64,000 nucleotides of DNA. Source: an uncultured Flavobacteriales bacterium (GTDB lineage Bacteria > Bacteroidota > Bacteroidia > Flavobacteriales_E > Vicingaceae). Location: NCBI GenBank assembly GCA_905479915.1, contig CAJQOH010000014.1, forward strand, positions 1 to 64,000, written 5' to 3'. A program made the translations under genes and the position numbers. The notes under the pieces are model-generated. The model was not told where the DNA came from and made no database searches. It saw nothing but the letters and a program-made list of their open reading frames with translations. Position 1 is the stretch's first letter; each line of letters starts with the position of its first letter. This document shows, piece after piece, positions 33,697 to 43,799 of the stretch.

Positions 33697-35223
33697 ATGT
33701 CAGTAGAAGAGAAAGAATACGATTTTGTAATTATTGGTAGTGGACTTGGAGGTTTAGAATGTGCTTATATATTAGCAGAAGAAGGACATAGTGTTGTGGT
33801 TCTAGAAAAGAACCATCAGATAGGAGGTAATTTACAAGTATTTAGTAGAGATAAAAGTATATTTGATACTGGTGTTCACTATATAGGTAGTCTTGATGAA
33901 GGAGAGAATTTAGACCAATTTTTTAAGTATTTCGGAATGCGAGATAGCTTAAAGTGGAAGCGAATGGATGAAGATTGTTTTGATCTAATTCGAATTAACG
34001 GGCAAGAATTTAAATATGCTCAAGGATATGAGAAGTTTTCTGCATCTTTAATTGTACAGTTTCCTGAAGAAGAACAAGCCATTGTAAAGTTTTGTGAAGA
34101 GATGAAAGCCATTTGTGAAGACTTTCCTTTATACAACCTTAAATCAATAACAAAAGACAATATTTTTGGAGATATTGAAATGTTAAGCATTAATGCTCAT
34201 GATTTTATAGCCTCCCTAACTTCTAATAAATTATTACAGAATGTGTTGGCAGGAACCAACGCGCTTTATGCTGGAGAAAAAGAAACGACTCCTTGGTTTG
34301 TACACGCATTAATTTTAAATAGTTACTTAACTGGAGCCTATCGTTTAAAGGATGGAGGTTCTCAAATTTCTATCCACCTGAGTAAAGCCATTAGAGCTTT
34401 TGGAGGAGAGGTATTAAAGCGAAAAATTGTTACAGGAGCTAATTATCATGAGGATGGTAGAATTAAAGAAGTGGTGCTGAGCAATGGTGAAACAGTAAAG
34501 GGGAAGAATTTTATTTCTAATGTTCATCCTGCTGTTACAATAGATATTTTTGGAGAGAAAAGGTTTTTAAAACCTTACGTAAGAAGGGTTAAGAATTTAA
34601 AGAACACTTCCTCTTCTTTTATATCACACATTGTGTTTAAAGAGAATACATTTAAATACATGAATTACAATACCTACTCGGTAAATGATGATGATGTATG
34701 GGGTTGTTTAGATTATAACCAAGAGAATTGGCCAAAAGGAATCTTTGTTTGTACACCAGCAAGCTCTAAAAGTGAAGAATATGCAGATTGTATGTCGGTA
34801 ATGGCATATATGGATTATAAAGAGGTAGAACAATGGGAAGATACATTTAATACCATTGCAGAAAAAGGAGAAAGAGGTGATGAGTATGAAGCTTTTAAGA
34901 AAAGGAAAGAAGCAATTTTAGTTGAGGAGGTAGAAAAAATGTATCCTGGAATTAAAGAACATATAAAATCTGTACACAGTACAACTCCTTTAACTTTTAG
35001 AGATTATATTGGAGACAAAACAGGTTCTCTGTATGGAATTGTAAAAGACAGTAATGATCCTGTTAAGGCTGTAATTAACCCAAAAACAAGAATTAAAAAC
35101 TTATCGCTTACCGGTCAAAACATTATTCTTCATGGTGTACTAGGTGCTACTATTGGTGCTTTTGTAACTTGTTTTAATCATGTTGATAAGCACAAGTTAA
35201 TAGAGAAGGTTAGGAATAGTTAG
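33697..35223 (+). CDS. FAD-dependent oxidoreductase, phytoene-desaturase/retinol-saturase-like
   Basis: The 508-residue protein begins with a dinucleotide-binding motif (DFVIIGSGLGGLECAYILAEEGHSVVVLEKN), followed by IGGNLQVFS and FDTGVHYIGS, and ends with LSLTGQNIILHGVLGATIGAF. This is the crtI/retinol-saturase pattern of FAD enzymes. Homologues are standard members of flexirubin-type clusters, where they may desaturate or reduce polyene or ring intermediates. Plus-strand neighbour of the O-methyltransferase (80 bp). Confidence 0.85.
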   Translation: MSVEEKEYDFVIIGSGLGGLECAYILAEEGHSVVVLEKNHQIGGNLQVFSRDKSIFDTGVHYIGSLDEGENLDQFFKYFGMRDSLKWKRMDEDCFDLIRINGQEFKYAQGYEKFSASLIVQFPEEEQAIVKFCEEMKAICEDFPLYNLKSITKDNIFGDIEMLSINAHDFIASLTSNKLLQNVLAGTNALYAGEKETTPWFVHALILNSYLTGAYRLKDGGSQISIHLSKAIRAFGGEVLKRKIVTGANYHEDGRIKEVVLSNGETVKGKNFISNVHPAVTIDIFGEKRFLKPYVRRVKNLKNTSSSFISHIVFKENTFKYMNYNTYSVNDDDVWGCLDYNQENWPKGIFVCTPASSKSEEYADCMSVMAYMDYKEVEQWEDTFNTIAEKGERGDEYEAFKKRKEAILVEEVEKMYPGIKEHIKSVHSTTPLTFRDYIGDKTGSLYGIVKDSNDPVKAVINPKTRIKNLSLTGQNIILHGVLGATIGAFVTCFNHVDKHKLIEKVRNS

Positions 35224-35374
35224 AAATTAACACAAAACTGGATCAAGTTTAACCGTTTAAAAGGAAATTGTGGTTACTAAAAAGACAACGTTCTTTTTAC
35301 ATTAATTTTAGATTTCAAAAAAATGAACAGATATAGAGCCGTGTCAACTCGACTCTCAATTTAACAACTTTTAC

Positions 35375-36910
35375 ATGAAAAGAATAACATTTTTACTTTC
35401 TATATTATTTATTGCTCAACTTGTTTTTGGGCAAGAAAAACTATCTCAAGAAAAAGTCCAAATTGGAGTCCCATATCCGGTAGTAGATGCTGGAATTAAA
35501 AAGTATTTTACTTATAAGAACTTAATTATAAGTGTTAAAGTAGATAGAGGAAAATTCTTTTTACAAACTTACAATACTGACAAGTTAACCTTAGAAAAGG
35601 TTGCAGTTTTTGAAGATTTTCCTAGAGGGTTTCGTATTGAAAAATTCATAGAATTAAAAGATAGAATATTTATACTATACTCTTTATGGGATAGAGCAAC
35701 CGAAAAAGAAAAGTTTTTTACAAGAGAAATTGATCCATTAAAATGTTCTTTTGTTGAGAAAGGGAAGAAACTACTAGAGGTTTCAGGAAAAATATCAAGT
35801 AGATTTTCTTGTTTAACCTCTCATGATAAAGGTAAGCTATTTATCCAGTACCGTAACAAAGCAAAATTTAGAAATGACTCTAAGAATAAAGATGTCATAG
35901 GTATGTGGGTTTATGATGATAATCTCCAGAAACTTTGGGGAGGAGATATTGAAATGCCTTATACTGAAGAAAAAATGGATAATTTACAATACACTATAAA
36001 TTCTGATGGGGATGTATTTTTGTTGGCTATTGTTAGGGATTTGGATGCAGCGCCTGTTTTAAGTGAGAGACGATTAATTAAATTTGCTGGACCCAATGCT
36101 GATATTACTGAAAAGGTTATCAATTTCCCTGAAGGTAAAAGTGGTGGAAATCTTTCTTTCTTTGAAGATGGGACAGGAAGCCTAGTTTTGGCTGGGTATT
36201 CTGGAACAACAGAAGTGGCTAAGATTAATCTTGGAAAAGGAGATGGAGATTTTCAATTCGATTATTATGACATACCATTAGACATCATTAATTTAAACTT
36301 AAAAGCACGGAAAGTAAAAAAGAACAATAAAAAAGAAAGTAAGAATAAGACTGTTGGATTATCGAATTTGGTTCCGACAAATTTATATCTTCATAATGAT
36401 GGTAGTATGGTAGTTGTTGGTGAACAATATTATGTAGTAGTTCATACATCTACAGATGCTAACGGAAATACGCGTACTACATATACCTATCATTATGACG
36501 ATATTTTAGTGACAAAAATTAATAAAGATGGTAGTTTGGCTTGGATGAGAAAATTACCGAAAAGACAACATGGTAAAAAACCACAAGGGAGTATGTCGTT
36601 TAAGCTAATAGAAGGAGTAGATGATTTATACTTTGTATATATGGATAACATTAAGAATCTAGGATTGGGAGATGATGATGAGCCAGTGAGGCATGCAGAT
36701 GGTAAAGGCGGTTTCTTAACTGCATATAAAGTAGGGTATGAAACTGGAAGTGTAAAAAGAATATCCTTATTAGATTCTAGAAATATAAAAGAAATGAAAA
36801 TGTATCAATTCAAACTTTCTAGAATATCTTCAGTAACACCGGATGAATTTGTATTTGAAGTTTACAAAAAGAAAAAAGAAGACGTATTGATTAAAGTGGA
36901 ATTGAAATAA
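35375..36910 (+). CDS. Exported beta-rich hypothetical protein
   Basis: The 511-residue protein has a clear signal peptide (MKRITFLLSILFIAQLVFGQ) and a beta-propeller-like series of strands (for example WVYDDNLQKLWGGDIEMPY, VFLLAIVRDLD, GTGSLVLAGYSG, DILVTKINKDGSLAWMRKL). No catalytic motif is seen. It ends exactly one base before the end of the convergent AMP-ligase gene. It may be unrelated to pigment synthesis; the 150-bp gap before it suggests its own promoter. Confidence 0.65.
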   Translation: MKRITFLLSILFIAQLVFGQEKLSQEKVQIGVPYPVVDAGIKKYFTYKNLIISVKVDRGKFFLQTYNTDKLTLEKVAVFEDFPRGFRIEKFIELKDRIFILYSLWDRATEKEKFFTREIDPLKCSFVEKGKKLLEVSGKISSRFSCLTSHDKGKLFIQYRNKAKFRNDSKNKDVIGMWVYDDNLQKLWGGDIEMPYTEEKMDNLQYTINSDGDVFLLAIVRDLDAAPVLSERRLIKFAGPNADITEKVINFPEGKSGGNLSFFEDGTGSLVLAGYSGTTEVAKINLGKGDGDFQFDYYDIPLDIINLNLKARKVKKNNKKESKNKTVGLSNLVPTNLYLHNDGSMVVVGEQYYVVVHTSTDANGNTRTTYTYHYDDILVTKINKDGSLAWMRKLPKRQHGKKPQGSMSFKLIEGVDDLYFVYMDNIKNLGLGDDDEPVRHADGKGGFLTAYKVGYETGSVKRISLLDSRNIKEMKMYQFKLSRISSVTPDEFVFEVYKKKKEDVLIKVELK

Positions 36911-38188
36911 TTAAACATAAACCAACTTCTCTGGCTTTCTTTTTTCTTGTTTAAAAATCTGTGCGTTTAAATTAACTAAACCAATAAAATGGATATCTGG
37001 AGTTACTCGAATCTTCGATTTGAATGCATTTTTAAGTTTGTTCTGAAACTCTTCATTTTCTAGTTTATCAGATAGTATCACAGTGATGTGGTCATTGCCA
37101 AACTCATTTTTAGAAATTTCTACTTGATACAAGTCAATTTCAGGAGTCATGTCCAATACATCAAAAATAGCAGGAGGGAAGATGGTAGTTCCTTTAAACT
37201 TAATCATTTGTTGTTTTCTTCCAACTACAGGTCCTAAACGAGTAGTGTTGTTGCCACATTTACATGCTTCATAATATACATGACATAAATCTCCTGTTTT
37301 GTAACGGAGCAATGGCATGCCTTCAACTCCTAAGGTAGTTACAATTACTTCTCCTAATTCACCATTTTTAGCGTTGTCACCGTTTTCATTGATTACTTCT
37401 AGTATCAATAAATCTGGATTTAAATGTCCGCCCATCCCTTCAGTACATTCTGTAAATGCAGCACTCATTTCTGTAGAGGCATAAGTAGATGACAATTGAA
37501 CATCCCACAGTGATAGGATTCTTTTACCTAATTCGTTTGGAGTAAAATCTTTGTTTCGGATTGGTTCACCAATACAAACAATAGATTTAACACTTGAGTT
37601 TTTGTAGTCAATACCATTTTCAATAGCGTAATTAATTAGCTTAGGAATAAATGATGGTATTGCAATTAGCACAGTAGGTGAGAAACGTTGGATAGATTCC
37701 CATTGTAAAAAAGGGGATCCAGGACCTGTACGTACAATTCCTGCATTCATTTTTCGAATCCCTTGTTGATAGGCAAGTCCAGCCATAAAGCGTTTGTCTA
37801 TGGTTGTCATGAGCTGATAGATATCTTGAGAAGACCCACCTGCACATTGTAGTGCATGAGCTTCATTTTCTGCTAGTCGATCAACATCATTGTTGGTAAG
37901 GTAAAATGTAACAGGGGCACTCAATGTTCCTGAGGTAGTTACAAAATCTGCAACATCACTTTTATCCACACATAAAAAATCATCATTGTGTTTTGCTAAA
38001 TCATCTTTACAAGTAAAAGGAATTTTTTTAAGGTCGTTAAGAGAGGTAATGGTATTGATATCAATATTGTTCTCAGAAAATAAGCGCTGATAAAATGTAG
38101 AGTTTTCACCAAGGTAATTCAATAAGTGTTGTAGCTTATTGACTTGAGATGTTGTTATTGTTGTATTATCCATTTCTTTGTATTCCAA
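36911..38188 (-). CDS. PaaK-like AMP-dependent ligase of the pigment cluster
   Basis: The 425-residue protein shows adenylate-forming signatures: the phosphate loop VTTSGTLSAPVTFY, STYASTEMSAAF and RYKTGDLCHV, plus a phenylacetate-CoA-ligase-like C-terminal domain (VVGRKQQMIKFKGTTIFPPAIFDVL). A CKCG stretch (about residue 310) may bind zinc. In aryl-polyene clusters this enzyme activates the aryl carboxylic acid starter. It is the last gene of the minus-strand operon. Met6 (MDNTTI) is an alternative start. Confidence 0.85.
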   Translation of the reverse strand: MEYKEMDNTTITTSQVNKLQHLLNYLGENSTFYQRLFSENNIDINTITSLNDLKKIPFTCKDDLAKHNDDFLCVDKSDVADFVTTSGTLSAPVTFYLTNNDVDRLAENEAHALQCAGGSSQDIYQLMTTIDKRFMAGLAYQQGIRKMNAGIVRTGPGSPFLQWESIQRFSPTVLIAIPSFIPKLINYAIENGIDYKNSSVKSIVCIGEPIRNKDFTPNELGKRILSLWDVQLSSTYASTEMSAAFTECTEGMGGHLNPDLLILEVINENGDNAKNGELGEVIVTTLGVEGMPLLRYKTGDLCHVYYEACKCGNNTTRLGPVVGRKQQMIKFKGTTIFPPAIFDVLDMTPEIDLYQVEISKNEFGNDHITVILSDKLENEEFQNKLKNAFKSKIRVTPDIHFIGLVNLNAQIFKQEKRKPEKLVYV

Positions 38189-38248
38189 TTCAGAAATTGT
38201 TAATTCGAGTGTTCTAAGTTTATATCAGAATGTATCGAGAACCAATGC

Positions 38249-39925
38249 TTATTTTTCTTTTAACTCAAGTTGACAAGATACAATTTTCTCTTTGATTATG
38301 TTCTCTTCATCAATAGAAGCAAGGGGTTGTGTTAGGGAGGTGTTGTAGTACTCAATGGCTTTTTTGAAATTACCTTTCTTGCTGTAATAATCACCAAGAA
38401 CCATGTAAGTAATATAGTTGTTGGGATTGGTTTGTATAAACAGTTGTTCATTTTCTGCGGAAATTGAAAAAGGTTTTCCTATCATAACATGCTTTTGGAT
38501 GCGTTGTTTAATGTTTTTATAAACTTCATACTTTTTATATTCAATACTGTTTGTAAAGGGATCAGATGCTATAGTTAAAGAATCAACAATAGAAAAATCT
38601 TTCTTACCATTAAAAACATTGTTTAAATCATAACAGATAAAATCACCCAATTGATAGGGAGGGGTAGATATCCAGAATTGACGTTGATGTGGTTTGAATA
38701 TAATTCCGTGATGTGCTATCAATTGATTTAAAGCTTTTGGGTTTCCAAGCCCAATAAATTCATCATCAATTCCTTTTTGATTTCTTAAAATGCTAATTGC
38801 ATTGGTAAAATCAATAGGGTAGTTGCTGTTTAACAGTTGGTTTGTTCTATCGTAACGGTGTTTAGAATCAGAATTTTTTATGTTGGTAATGTTTACAGAA
38901 TCGTTTAAGAAAATATCGCTCTGGTAATGGTTAGAACAGGTTACCTGATTTTTTCCAGAGTCATAAACGTCCATTTTTTGTGGAGACTTTTCAATAAGAA
39001 TTGTTTTGTTGTCTATAGAAGAACCTATCATTAAGGATTCAGAAACAAAAGTTTCTCTTTTTGCTGCAATGGCAATTGCTTCTTCCGTGTTTTGAGCATA
39101 TTGTAATATTTCTCTCGCCAATAAAGAGATTGGGTCTTTGGCAGTAAATGGAATGTCAGATTTTGATGCGTTTAATGTTACGGTTAATCCTTTTTCATTC
39201 ATACCAGAAACAACTCCGGTTAAACCTGCCCAAGAGTAAGAGGAAAAGGCATATCCTTCAGAAGGTTTTACAAACAAGATGAGTTTGTCTTTGGCGAATT
39301 CATCTCCCATGTAAAAATCAAAATTTCTAGCAATCAATAAAGAGCTATCCGCAGATAATTCATGATTTACAGAGAAAGAGGTACAGCCAACCATGTTTAG
39401 GTCTTTTAGAGCATGTCCAATATCATGAGCCGCATGGTAATTTAAAATACGATAGTATTTAGGGCCTACATAATCGTATTTATCAGAGAATGATTGCGAT
39501 ACACCATATATCTCGGTCAAATTCTCTTCAGGAATAAACTCGTTAATGTCACGGTTAAACCAGGCTACAAACATTTTTAAAAAGAATTGAAAAAATTGAT
39601 TGGGAACAATTTCATCAATTTGGTTAACAAAATCGACTTCTTGTTTTTCCATCAACTCCTTTGCCAATATACCATAGATTAGACCTCTTTCATAAGGTTC
39701 ACCTTCTAGGTACATTTCCCAGATACCGTATTTATTCTTTTTTAACCAGCAGTCGTTTACTGTATAATGATTGGGGGCAACTTCAATTCTTTGATAATCC
39801 TCTATTGAATAATTCGTATCAATAGTAGGAGTAGGCATTTTAATTTCCCAAATGAAATAGATAACAAATACAACCAGCAGGATGGCTGTTGCTTTTAAAA
39901 GGAATTTTAGTATCTTTTTTATCAT
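38249..39925 (-). CDS. C45-family autoproteolytic acyltransferase/hydrolase with TPR tail
   Basis: The 558-residue protein has an N-terminal membrane helix (AILLVVFVIYFIW) and an acyl-CoA:6-aminopenicillanate-acyltransferase-like Ntn domain (about 70-440). The nucleophile is probably Cys181 in NMVGCTSFSV, followed by LLIARNFDFYMGD and WAGLTGVVSGMNEKGLTV. The C-terminus has one TPR-like repeat (GDYYSKKGNFKKAIEYYNTSL). The family cleaves or transfers acyl groups. In flexirubin clusters such a gene occurs repeatedly; it may transfer the polyene acid to its partner alcohol. It shares one base with the GT2 gene. Confidence 0.8.
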   Translation of the reverse strand: MIKKILKFLLKATAILLVVFVIYFIWEIKMPTPTIDTNYSIEDYQRIEVAPNHYTVNDCWLKKNKYGIWEMYLEGEPYERGLIYGILAKELMEKQEVDFVNQIDEIVPNQFFQFFLKMFVAWFNRDINEFIPEENLTEIYGVSQSFSDKYDYVGPKYYRILNYHAAHDIGHALKDLNMVGCTSFSVNHELSADSSLLIARNFDFYMGDEFAKDKLILFVKPSEGYAFSSYSWAGLTGVVSGMNEKGLTVTLNASKSDIPFTAKDPISLLAREILQYAQNTEEAIAIAAKRETFVSESLMIGSSIDNKTILIEKSPQKMDVYDSGKNQVTCSNHYQSDIFLNDSVNITNIKNSDSKHRYDRTNQLLNSNYPIDFTNAISILRNQKGIDDEFIGLGNPKALNQLIAHHGIIFKPHQRQFWISTPPYQLGDFICYDLNNVFNGKKDFSIVDSLTIASDPFTNSIEYKKYEVYKNIKQRIQKHVMIGKPFSISAENEQLFIQTNPNNYITYMVLGDYYSKKGNFKKAIEYYNTSLTQPLASIDEENIIKEKIVSCQLELKEK

Positions 39926-41091
39926 TATTTGCCTTTCCTAAAAACGTTAAAAAGTAGTAGAGATAGGCCTGTAGAAACGATTCCAGCAACTAGTGCTAAA
40001 AGAACAGCCCCTATAAAATATTGTACAAAATTTAAATGTATAGACTCTAAAGTTAAAGAACTTAAAGAAGTTATTTGTGTTTCGTTATCTACAAAAGGTT
40101 TTCCAAATAGGTAACTAAAAAAGATTACAAATGGAATAAAAGGGGGAATGCTAATGTTTGCTGCAGCAACAAATAGAACCTTATTTAATCGAAAGAAAAA
40201 CGTTAATGGAATACCCACTAACAATTGAAATCCCCATATAGGAAATATCCCCATAAAAAATCCAAAACCTATAGAAAGGGATTTTTTCAAGTTGCTCTCG
40301 TTGCTTTTTATAGCTTCTTTTTTTATGCTGTTGATAGCCCTGATTGGTAGATACCACAAGAGGGTTAGGGTAACTAAATACGTATTTAAGATGCTTATTC
40401 TAGTAAAATCTTTGAAGGGTCTAAAATGAGTTACACGTTCATCTGGATCATACAGAACATCAATTTTTACAGGGATGAAAGGCACTTTTTTCCATGCTAA
40501 CTTTACAATAACCTCAATTTCAGTTTCAAACTTATTGGTATAGAGCTTTATTTTTGAAATGGGTTCTAAAGGGTATAGCCTAAATCCTGTTTGAGTATCT
40601 GGAAGGGTTATGCCTGTTTCAACTTTAAACCAAAAATTAGAAAATTTATTGCCAAAAGAGCTTTTGCTAGGCACTCCTTCTTGTTCCATGTTTCTGGAGC
40701 CCATAATGAGTGCTCCAGGATTTTGTTTAGCTGTATCAATAAACAAATGAATATCTTCTGGGTAGTGTTGTCCATCAGAATCAATGGTGATTGCATTTTG
40801 AAATCCCATGTCCCAAGCTTTTACAAAAGCTTTTCTTAAAGATGTTCCTTTGCCTTGGTTGGTAGGGTTTGTAATTAGCGTTATGGTCGATTGATAATCT
40901 TCTAATATTTTATCAGTAGAGTCAGTACTGCCATCATTTACAACAATAATATGGTATCCTAAACCATGTTTAAGAACGCCATCAATTACTCTTTTAAGTG
41001 TTTTGTGATTGTTGTATGTTGGAATAACAATGCAACAACTCAATTCTTTTGAGTTCTCGTCTAAATTTGTATTTGTAAAGTTGTTCGACAT
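39925..41091 (-). CDS. GT2 glycosyltransferase fused to DUF2062
   Basis: The 388-residue protein has a family 2 glycosyltransferase domain (CIVIPTYNNHKTLKRVI, VVNDGSTDSTDKIL, TIDSDGQHYPEDI with the metal-binding Asp, GFRLYPLE) up to about residue 240, then a DUF2062 domain with two to three membrane helices (SIGFGFFMGIFPIWGFQLLVG ... IPPFIPFVIFFSYLFG). The same combination is known in aryl-polyene and flexirubin clusters; the sugar acceptor is not established from sequence. Between the hotdog gene and the C45 gene in the operon. Confidence 0.85.
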   Translation of the reverse strand: MSNNFTNTNLDENSKELSCCIVIPTYNNHKTLKRVIDGVLKHGLGYHIIVVNDGSTDSTDKILEDYQSTITLITNPTNQGKGTSLRKAFVKAWDMGFQNAITIDSDGQHYPEDIHLFIDTAKQNPGALIMGSRNMEQEGVPSKSSFGNKFSNFWFKVETGITLPDTQTGFRLYPLEPISKIKLYTNKFETEIEVIVKLAWKKVPFIPVKIDVLYDPDERVTHFRPFKDFTRISILNTYLVTLTLLWYLPIRAINSIKKEAIKSNESNLKKSLSIGFGFFMGIFPIWGFQLLVGIPLTFFFRLNKVLFVAAANISIPPFIPFVIFFSYLFGKPFVDNETQITSLSSLTLESIHLNFVQYFIGAVLLALVAGIVSTGLSLLLFNVFRKGK

Positions 41092-41100
41092 GCAATGCTA

Positions 41101-41466
41101 CTAAGCATATTTTGCAGTAAACTTAAAGAAAGTAGTGCTTTTGTCTATTGATGTTCCTTGAGCTGAAGTTTTCAAGATGCCATCTTCAGTATGGTGTTTT
41201 AAAACAATGTTGATCTCACCATTTTCATTTGGATTAAGAATGGCCATAAACTTACAACGTCCCATTTCTTTTAGGATACAAGTTCTATCCAGTACGTTTT
41301 CTAAAATTTCTTTTACAATTTGCACCTGAACAACTCCAGGTGTAACAGGGTTTCCAGGAAAGTGGCCTTCAAATATTTTGTGAGAAGCATTCAATTGAAT
41401 TTTAGCTTCAATAGTTCCTTCTACATTGTTTGCCTCAGAGATGGTAAAGAAATCGTTAATTAGCAT
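41101..41466 (-). CDS. Hotdog-fold beta-hydroxyacyl-ACP dehydratase
   Basis: The 121-residue protein has the FabZ/FabA-like active-site segment IFEGHFPGNPVTPGVVQVQ (His35) and the usual central helix. It should remove water from the beta-hydroxyacyl-ACP intermediate to make each conjugated double bond of the polyene. One dehydratase and no ketoreductase are seen in the cluster, so reduction must come from a gene elsewhere. It is 2 bp away from LolA and 9 bp from GT2. Confidence 0.88.
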   Translation of the reverse strand: MLINDFFTISEANNVEGTIEAKIQLNASHKIFEGHFPGNPVTPGVVQVQIVKEILENVLDRTCILKEMGRCKFMAILNPNENGEINIVLKHHTEDGILKTSAQGTSIDKSTTFFKFTAKYA

Positions 41467-41468
41467 GC

Positions 41469-42116
41469 TTAAAGTGTATTAAATATAGATTGTTTAATAG
41501 AGGTGTTAAATTTATCATTAAAAAATTTCATAACACTTTTATCACCAGATTTTTCTAAAAATGTAAGGGTATTTAATCGGGTAGTTGTTTTTGAAAATGA
41601 TATTTCTATAGAATTGAAGAAGGATTGAAGCCTTTTACTTTTTGGTTTTAGCACAATAATATAATTCTTAGAAGAACTAAAGTAATTGCTGTCAAAGTCT
41701 TTACTATCGAATACTTCACCATTAATGAGTCCTAGCATGAGTTCATTGATTTTTCCCATCATTTTATTGGCGCCTTTCAAATCTTTTTCTTTTCCATTGT
41801 CTTTAATCTGAACTTTACCTTCATTAAACAGTAGGATGTAAGATTTAGGAGAAGTTGTTTCCCATCTTAATTTATCGTGTTGTTGGTAATAAAACTTTCC
41901 TTTAGAGACTTGAGGCTCTTTCATAAAGCTTAAATACTTCTTTTGTGTAAAATCTGCTACAATAGATTTGGTAGCTTTAGATTGACTAAGAAGCTTCGTT
42001 TTGAGTTCTTCAGGGTTCTTTAAAGGCGTTCTTTCTTGAGCTGTAAGGTTCAAAGAAAAGATTGTTATTAATAGTATTGCAACTAAATTCTTATTGTCCA
42101 TATGCTTTTTGATCAA
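41469..42116 (-). CDS. LolA-like outer-membrane lipoprotein carrier
   Basis: The 215-residue protein has a signal peptide (NLVAILLITIFSLNLTAQ), then SIVADFTQKKYLSFMKEPQVSKGKFYYQQHDKLRWE, which is the LolA fold signature. In aryl-polyene clusters a LolA relative is thought to carry the product through the periplasm to the outer membrane. The first ATG (42116) overlaps the deacetylase gene by 26 bp; Met6 (42101) is equally possible. Its presence with an MMPL exporter supports a lipid-like envelope product. Confidence 0.85.
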   Translation of the reverse strand: MIKKHMDNKNLVAILLITIFSLNLTAQERTPLKNPEELKTKLLSQSKATKSIVADFTQKKYLSFMKEPQVSKGKFYYQQHDKLRWETTSPKSYILLFNEGKVQIKDNGKEKDLKGANKMMGKINELMLGLINGEVFDSKDFDSNYFSSSKNYIIVLKPKSKRLQSFFNSIEISFSKTTTRLNTLTFLEKSGDKSVMKFFNDKFNTSIKQSIFNTL

Positions 42117-42855
42117 TTAACTCTGGTAAAGAAACAATATTTATGCCGTTGTTTTTGCAATGTTGTATAATATCAGGTAATGTCTCTACGGTAACTTGTT
42201 GGGTGTCGTGAAACAGTAATATGGATCCGTTAAAGATCTTTTTAAGGATTCTACTTTTTAATTGGTTGGGAGCATTCGTTTTAGTATCTAATGATCTAAC
42301 CGACCACCCTATAGATTTTAAACTCAACGCCATTATTGCTCTCTTGTATCTTGGATTGGTAACTCCATAAGGAGGTCTAAAAAACTTAGGGTCTTTATTG
42401 ATAACACTTTTAATTGAATTAGAACATTTTAAAAAATCTTCTCTTAGCAGTGTGGTAGTTGAAGTAGTTAATTTTTTCGTGTGAGAAAAAGAATGGTTTC
42501 CTATGGTGTGACCTTCATCATGAATACGCTTTAACAATTCTTTGTTTGCTTCAATTTTATGTCCGATAACAAAAAATGCTGCTTTAACATTTTCTTTCGC
42601 TAAAATATCTAAAACCTGTGGTGTAAATTGAGGGTCAGGGCCATCATCAAAAGTAATGGCAATACCATCTTTAGAACTTTTATTGATTGAATCGACAAAG
42701 TAGTTGAGCTGTATTAGACCAGATCCACAAATGAGTGATATCACGTAAGCAGTTACTATTCCTAATATGATATAGATAAAATAGGGGTTCTCATAAAAGA
42801 ATCCAGCAATTATTAATGCTATAACGGTAAGCTGTAATGACGATTTATGCTTCAA
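42091..42855 (-). CDS. Polysaccharide deacetylase family protein (NodB domain)
   Basis: The 254-residue protein has two N-terminal hydrophobic helices (about 9-40), then a NodB domain with GIAITFDDGPDPQFTP (catalytic and metal Asp), HTIGNHSFSHTK (His-x3-His metal ligands) and RPPYGVTNPRY. The family removes N-acetyl groups from amino sugars. It overlaps both neighbours by 11 and 26 bp, so it is firmly part of the operon. The substrate in pigment synthesis is unknown. Confidence 0.85.
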   Translation of the reverse strand: MKHKSSLQLTVIALIIAGFFYENPYFIYIILGIVTAYVISLICGSGLIQLNYFVDSINKSSKDGIAITFDDGPDPQFTPQVLDILAKENVKAAFFVIGHKIEANKELLKRIHDEGHTIGNHSFSHTKKLTTSTTTLLREDFLKCSNSIKSVINKDPKFFRPPYGVTNPRYKRAIMALSLKSIGWSVRSLDTKTNAPNQLKSRILKKIFNGSILLFHDTQQVTVETLPDIIQHCKNNGINIVSLPELIDQKAYGQ

Positions 42856-43798
42856 GGGAGTCTAGTAGAGTTAGGCCAATGTTGTTATTGTAGAGGGTGT
42901 TGTAGATCAATACGCTCTTAGTTGTGGCGTTTTGATGAAGTATATCTGTAGCTAGGTGTGTGCTAAAAGCAGCATTTGTTAAATGGTAACCTGTATATTG
43001 TTCTATTGGTGTAACTTTAATTGGACTAAACAACGCTTTGATTTCAGTGGCACCAATGCTTCCGAAAGAATTAGATAGAACAAGATCTATATCGTTTAGC
43101 GATCTATTGTTTTGTGTCAAGAACGCATTAATTATCTCAGAAGGATCAGAACTATTTAACCCTACAGTATAACTATCTACTAAAATAGCTTTACTGTTTG
43201 CTGTTTTGTTGTTGGATAGCATAAAGAAAGATGCTCCAGAAGTAAGGTGGTTGCTTACTCCTTTAAATCCCAACTCGTTAATTAGTTCTCCAAGTAACGG
43301 AATATCTTCATCAGCAGCACCGACTAATACGTTAGAATCTTCTTCATTTAGGCATAAGATAGCGTCAATCAATGAATGTTCAAATGAAAGACTATTCTGC
43401 GTATGTGTGATGTTGTAATTGTGGTTTTTTAGTGCAAGAGAAATTTGTCCGGCAATTGTGTTGTGTGTTGATTGAATGAATGAGGTAGGAGGTATTAATC
43501 CTTTTATTGTCAGTGAGTTGTTTAAAAACTTTTCAGTATCAGATAAGCAACCTAAACCAGTTCCAACGATTATAGCATCTGGGTTTTCAATACCAGATTG
43601 TTCTACACAATCTTTGCTACAAGTTAATCCCATTCTTATGATTTTACTCATCCTACGTATAGCAGAAGGAGCAATAAACTCTTTATAGTTTGGGGTAATC
43701 AATTCACTTCCTTCTTCTAAAACAGTTAGTTCATTGATCCAATTTTCGTTTCGAAATGAATTTTGGTGCGATATGGTTGAACAGGCATTTATATACAT
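42845..43798 (-). CDS. Ketosynthase-like chain-length-factor protein lacking the active-site Cys
   Basis: The 317-residue protein has a ketosynthase-type fold with IVGTGLGCLSDTEKFL and STHNTIAGQISLALKNHNYN, but the position of the catalytic Cys reads NSLSFEHSLIDA, with no Cys. The second half also lacks the HGTGT motif. It thus resembles the chain-length-factor partner (ApeC-like) of the aryl-polyene ketosynthase. It should form a heterodimer with the product of the gene just upstream (43800), whose start-stop spacing is 1 bp. Confidence 0.8.
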   Translation of the reverse strand: MYINACSTISHQNSFRNENWINELTVLEEGSELITPNYKEFIAPSAIRRMSKIIRMGLTCSKDCVEQSGIENPDAIIVGTGLGCLSDTEKFLNNSLTIKGLIPPTSFIQSTHNTIAGQISLALKNHNYNITHTQNSLSFEHSLIDAILCLNEEDSNVLVGAADEDIPLLGELINELGFKGVSNHLTSGASFFMLSNNKTANSKAILVDSYTVGLNSSDPSEIINAFLTQNNRSLNDIDLVLSNSFGSIGATEIKALFSPIKVTPIEQYTGYHLTNAAFSTHLATDILHQNATTKSVLIYNTLYNNNIGLTLLDSLEA

Positions 43799-43799
43799 C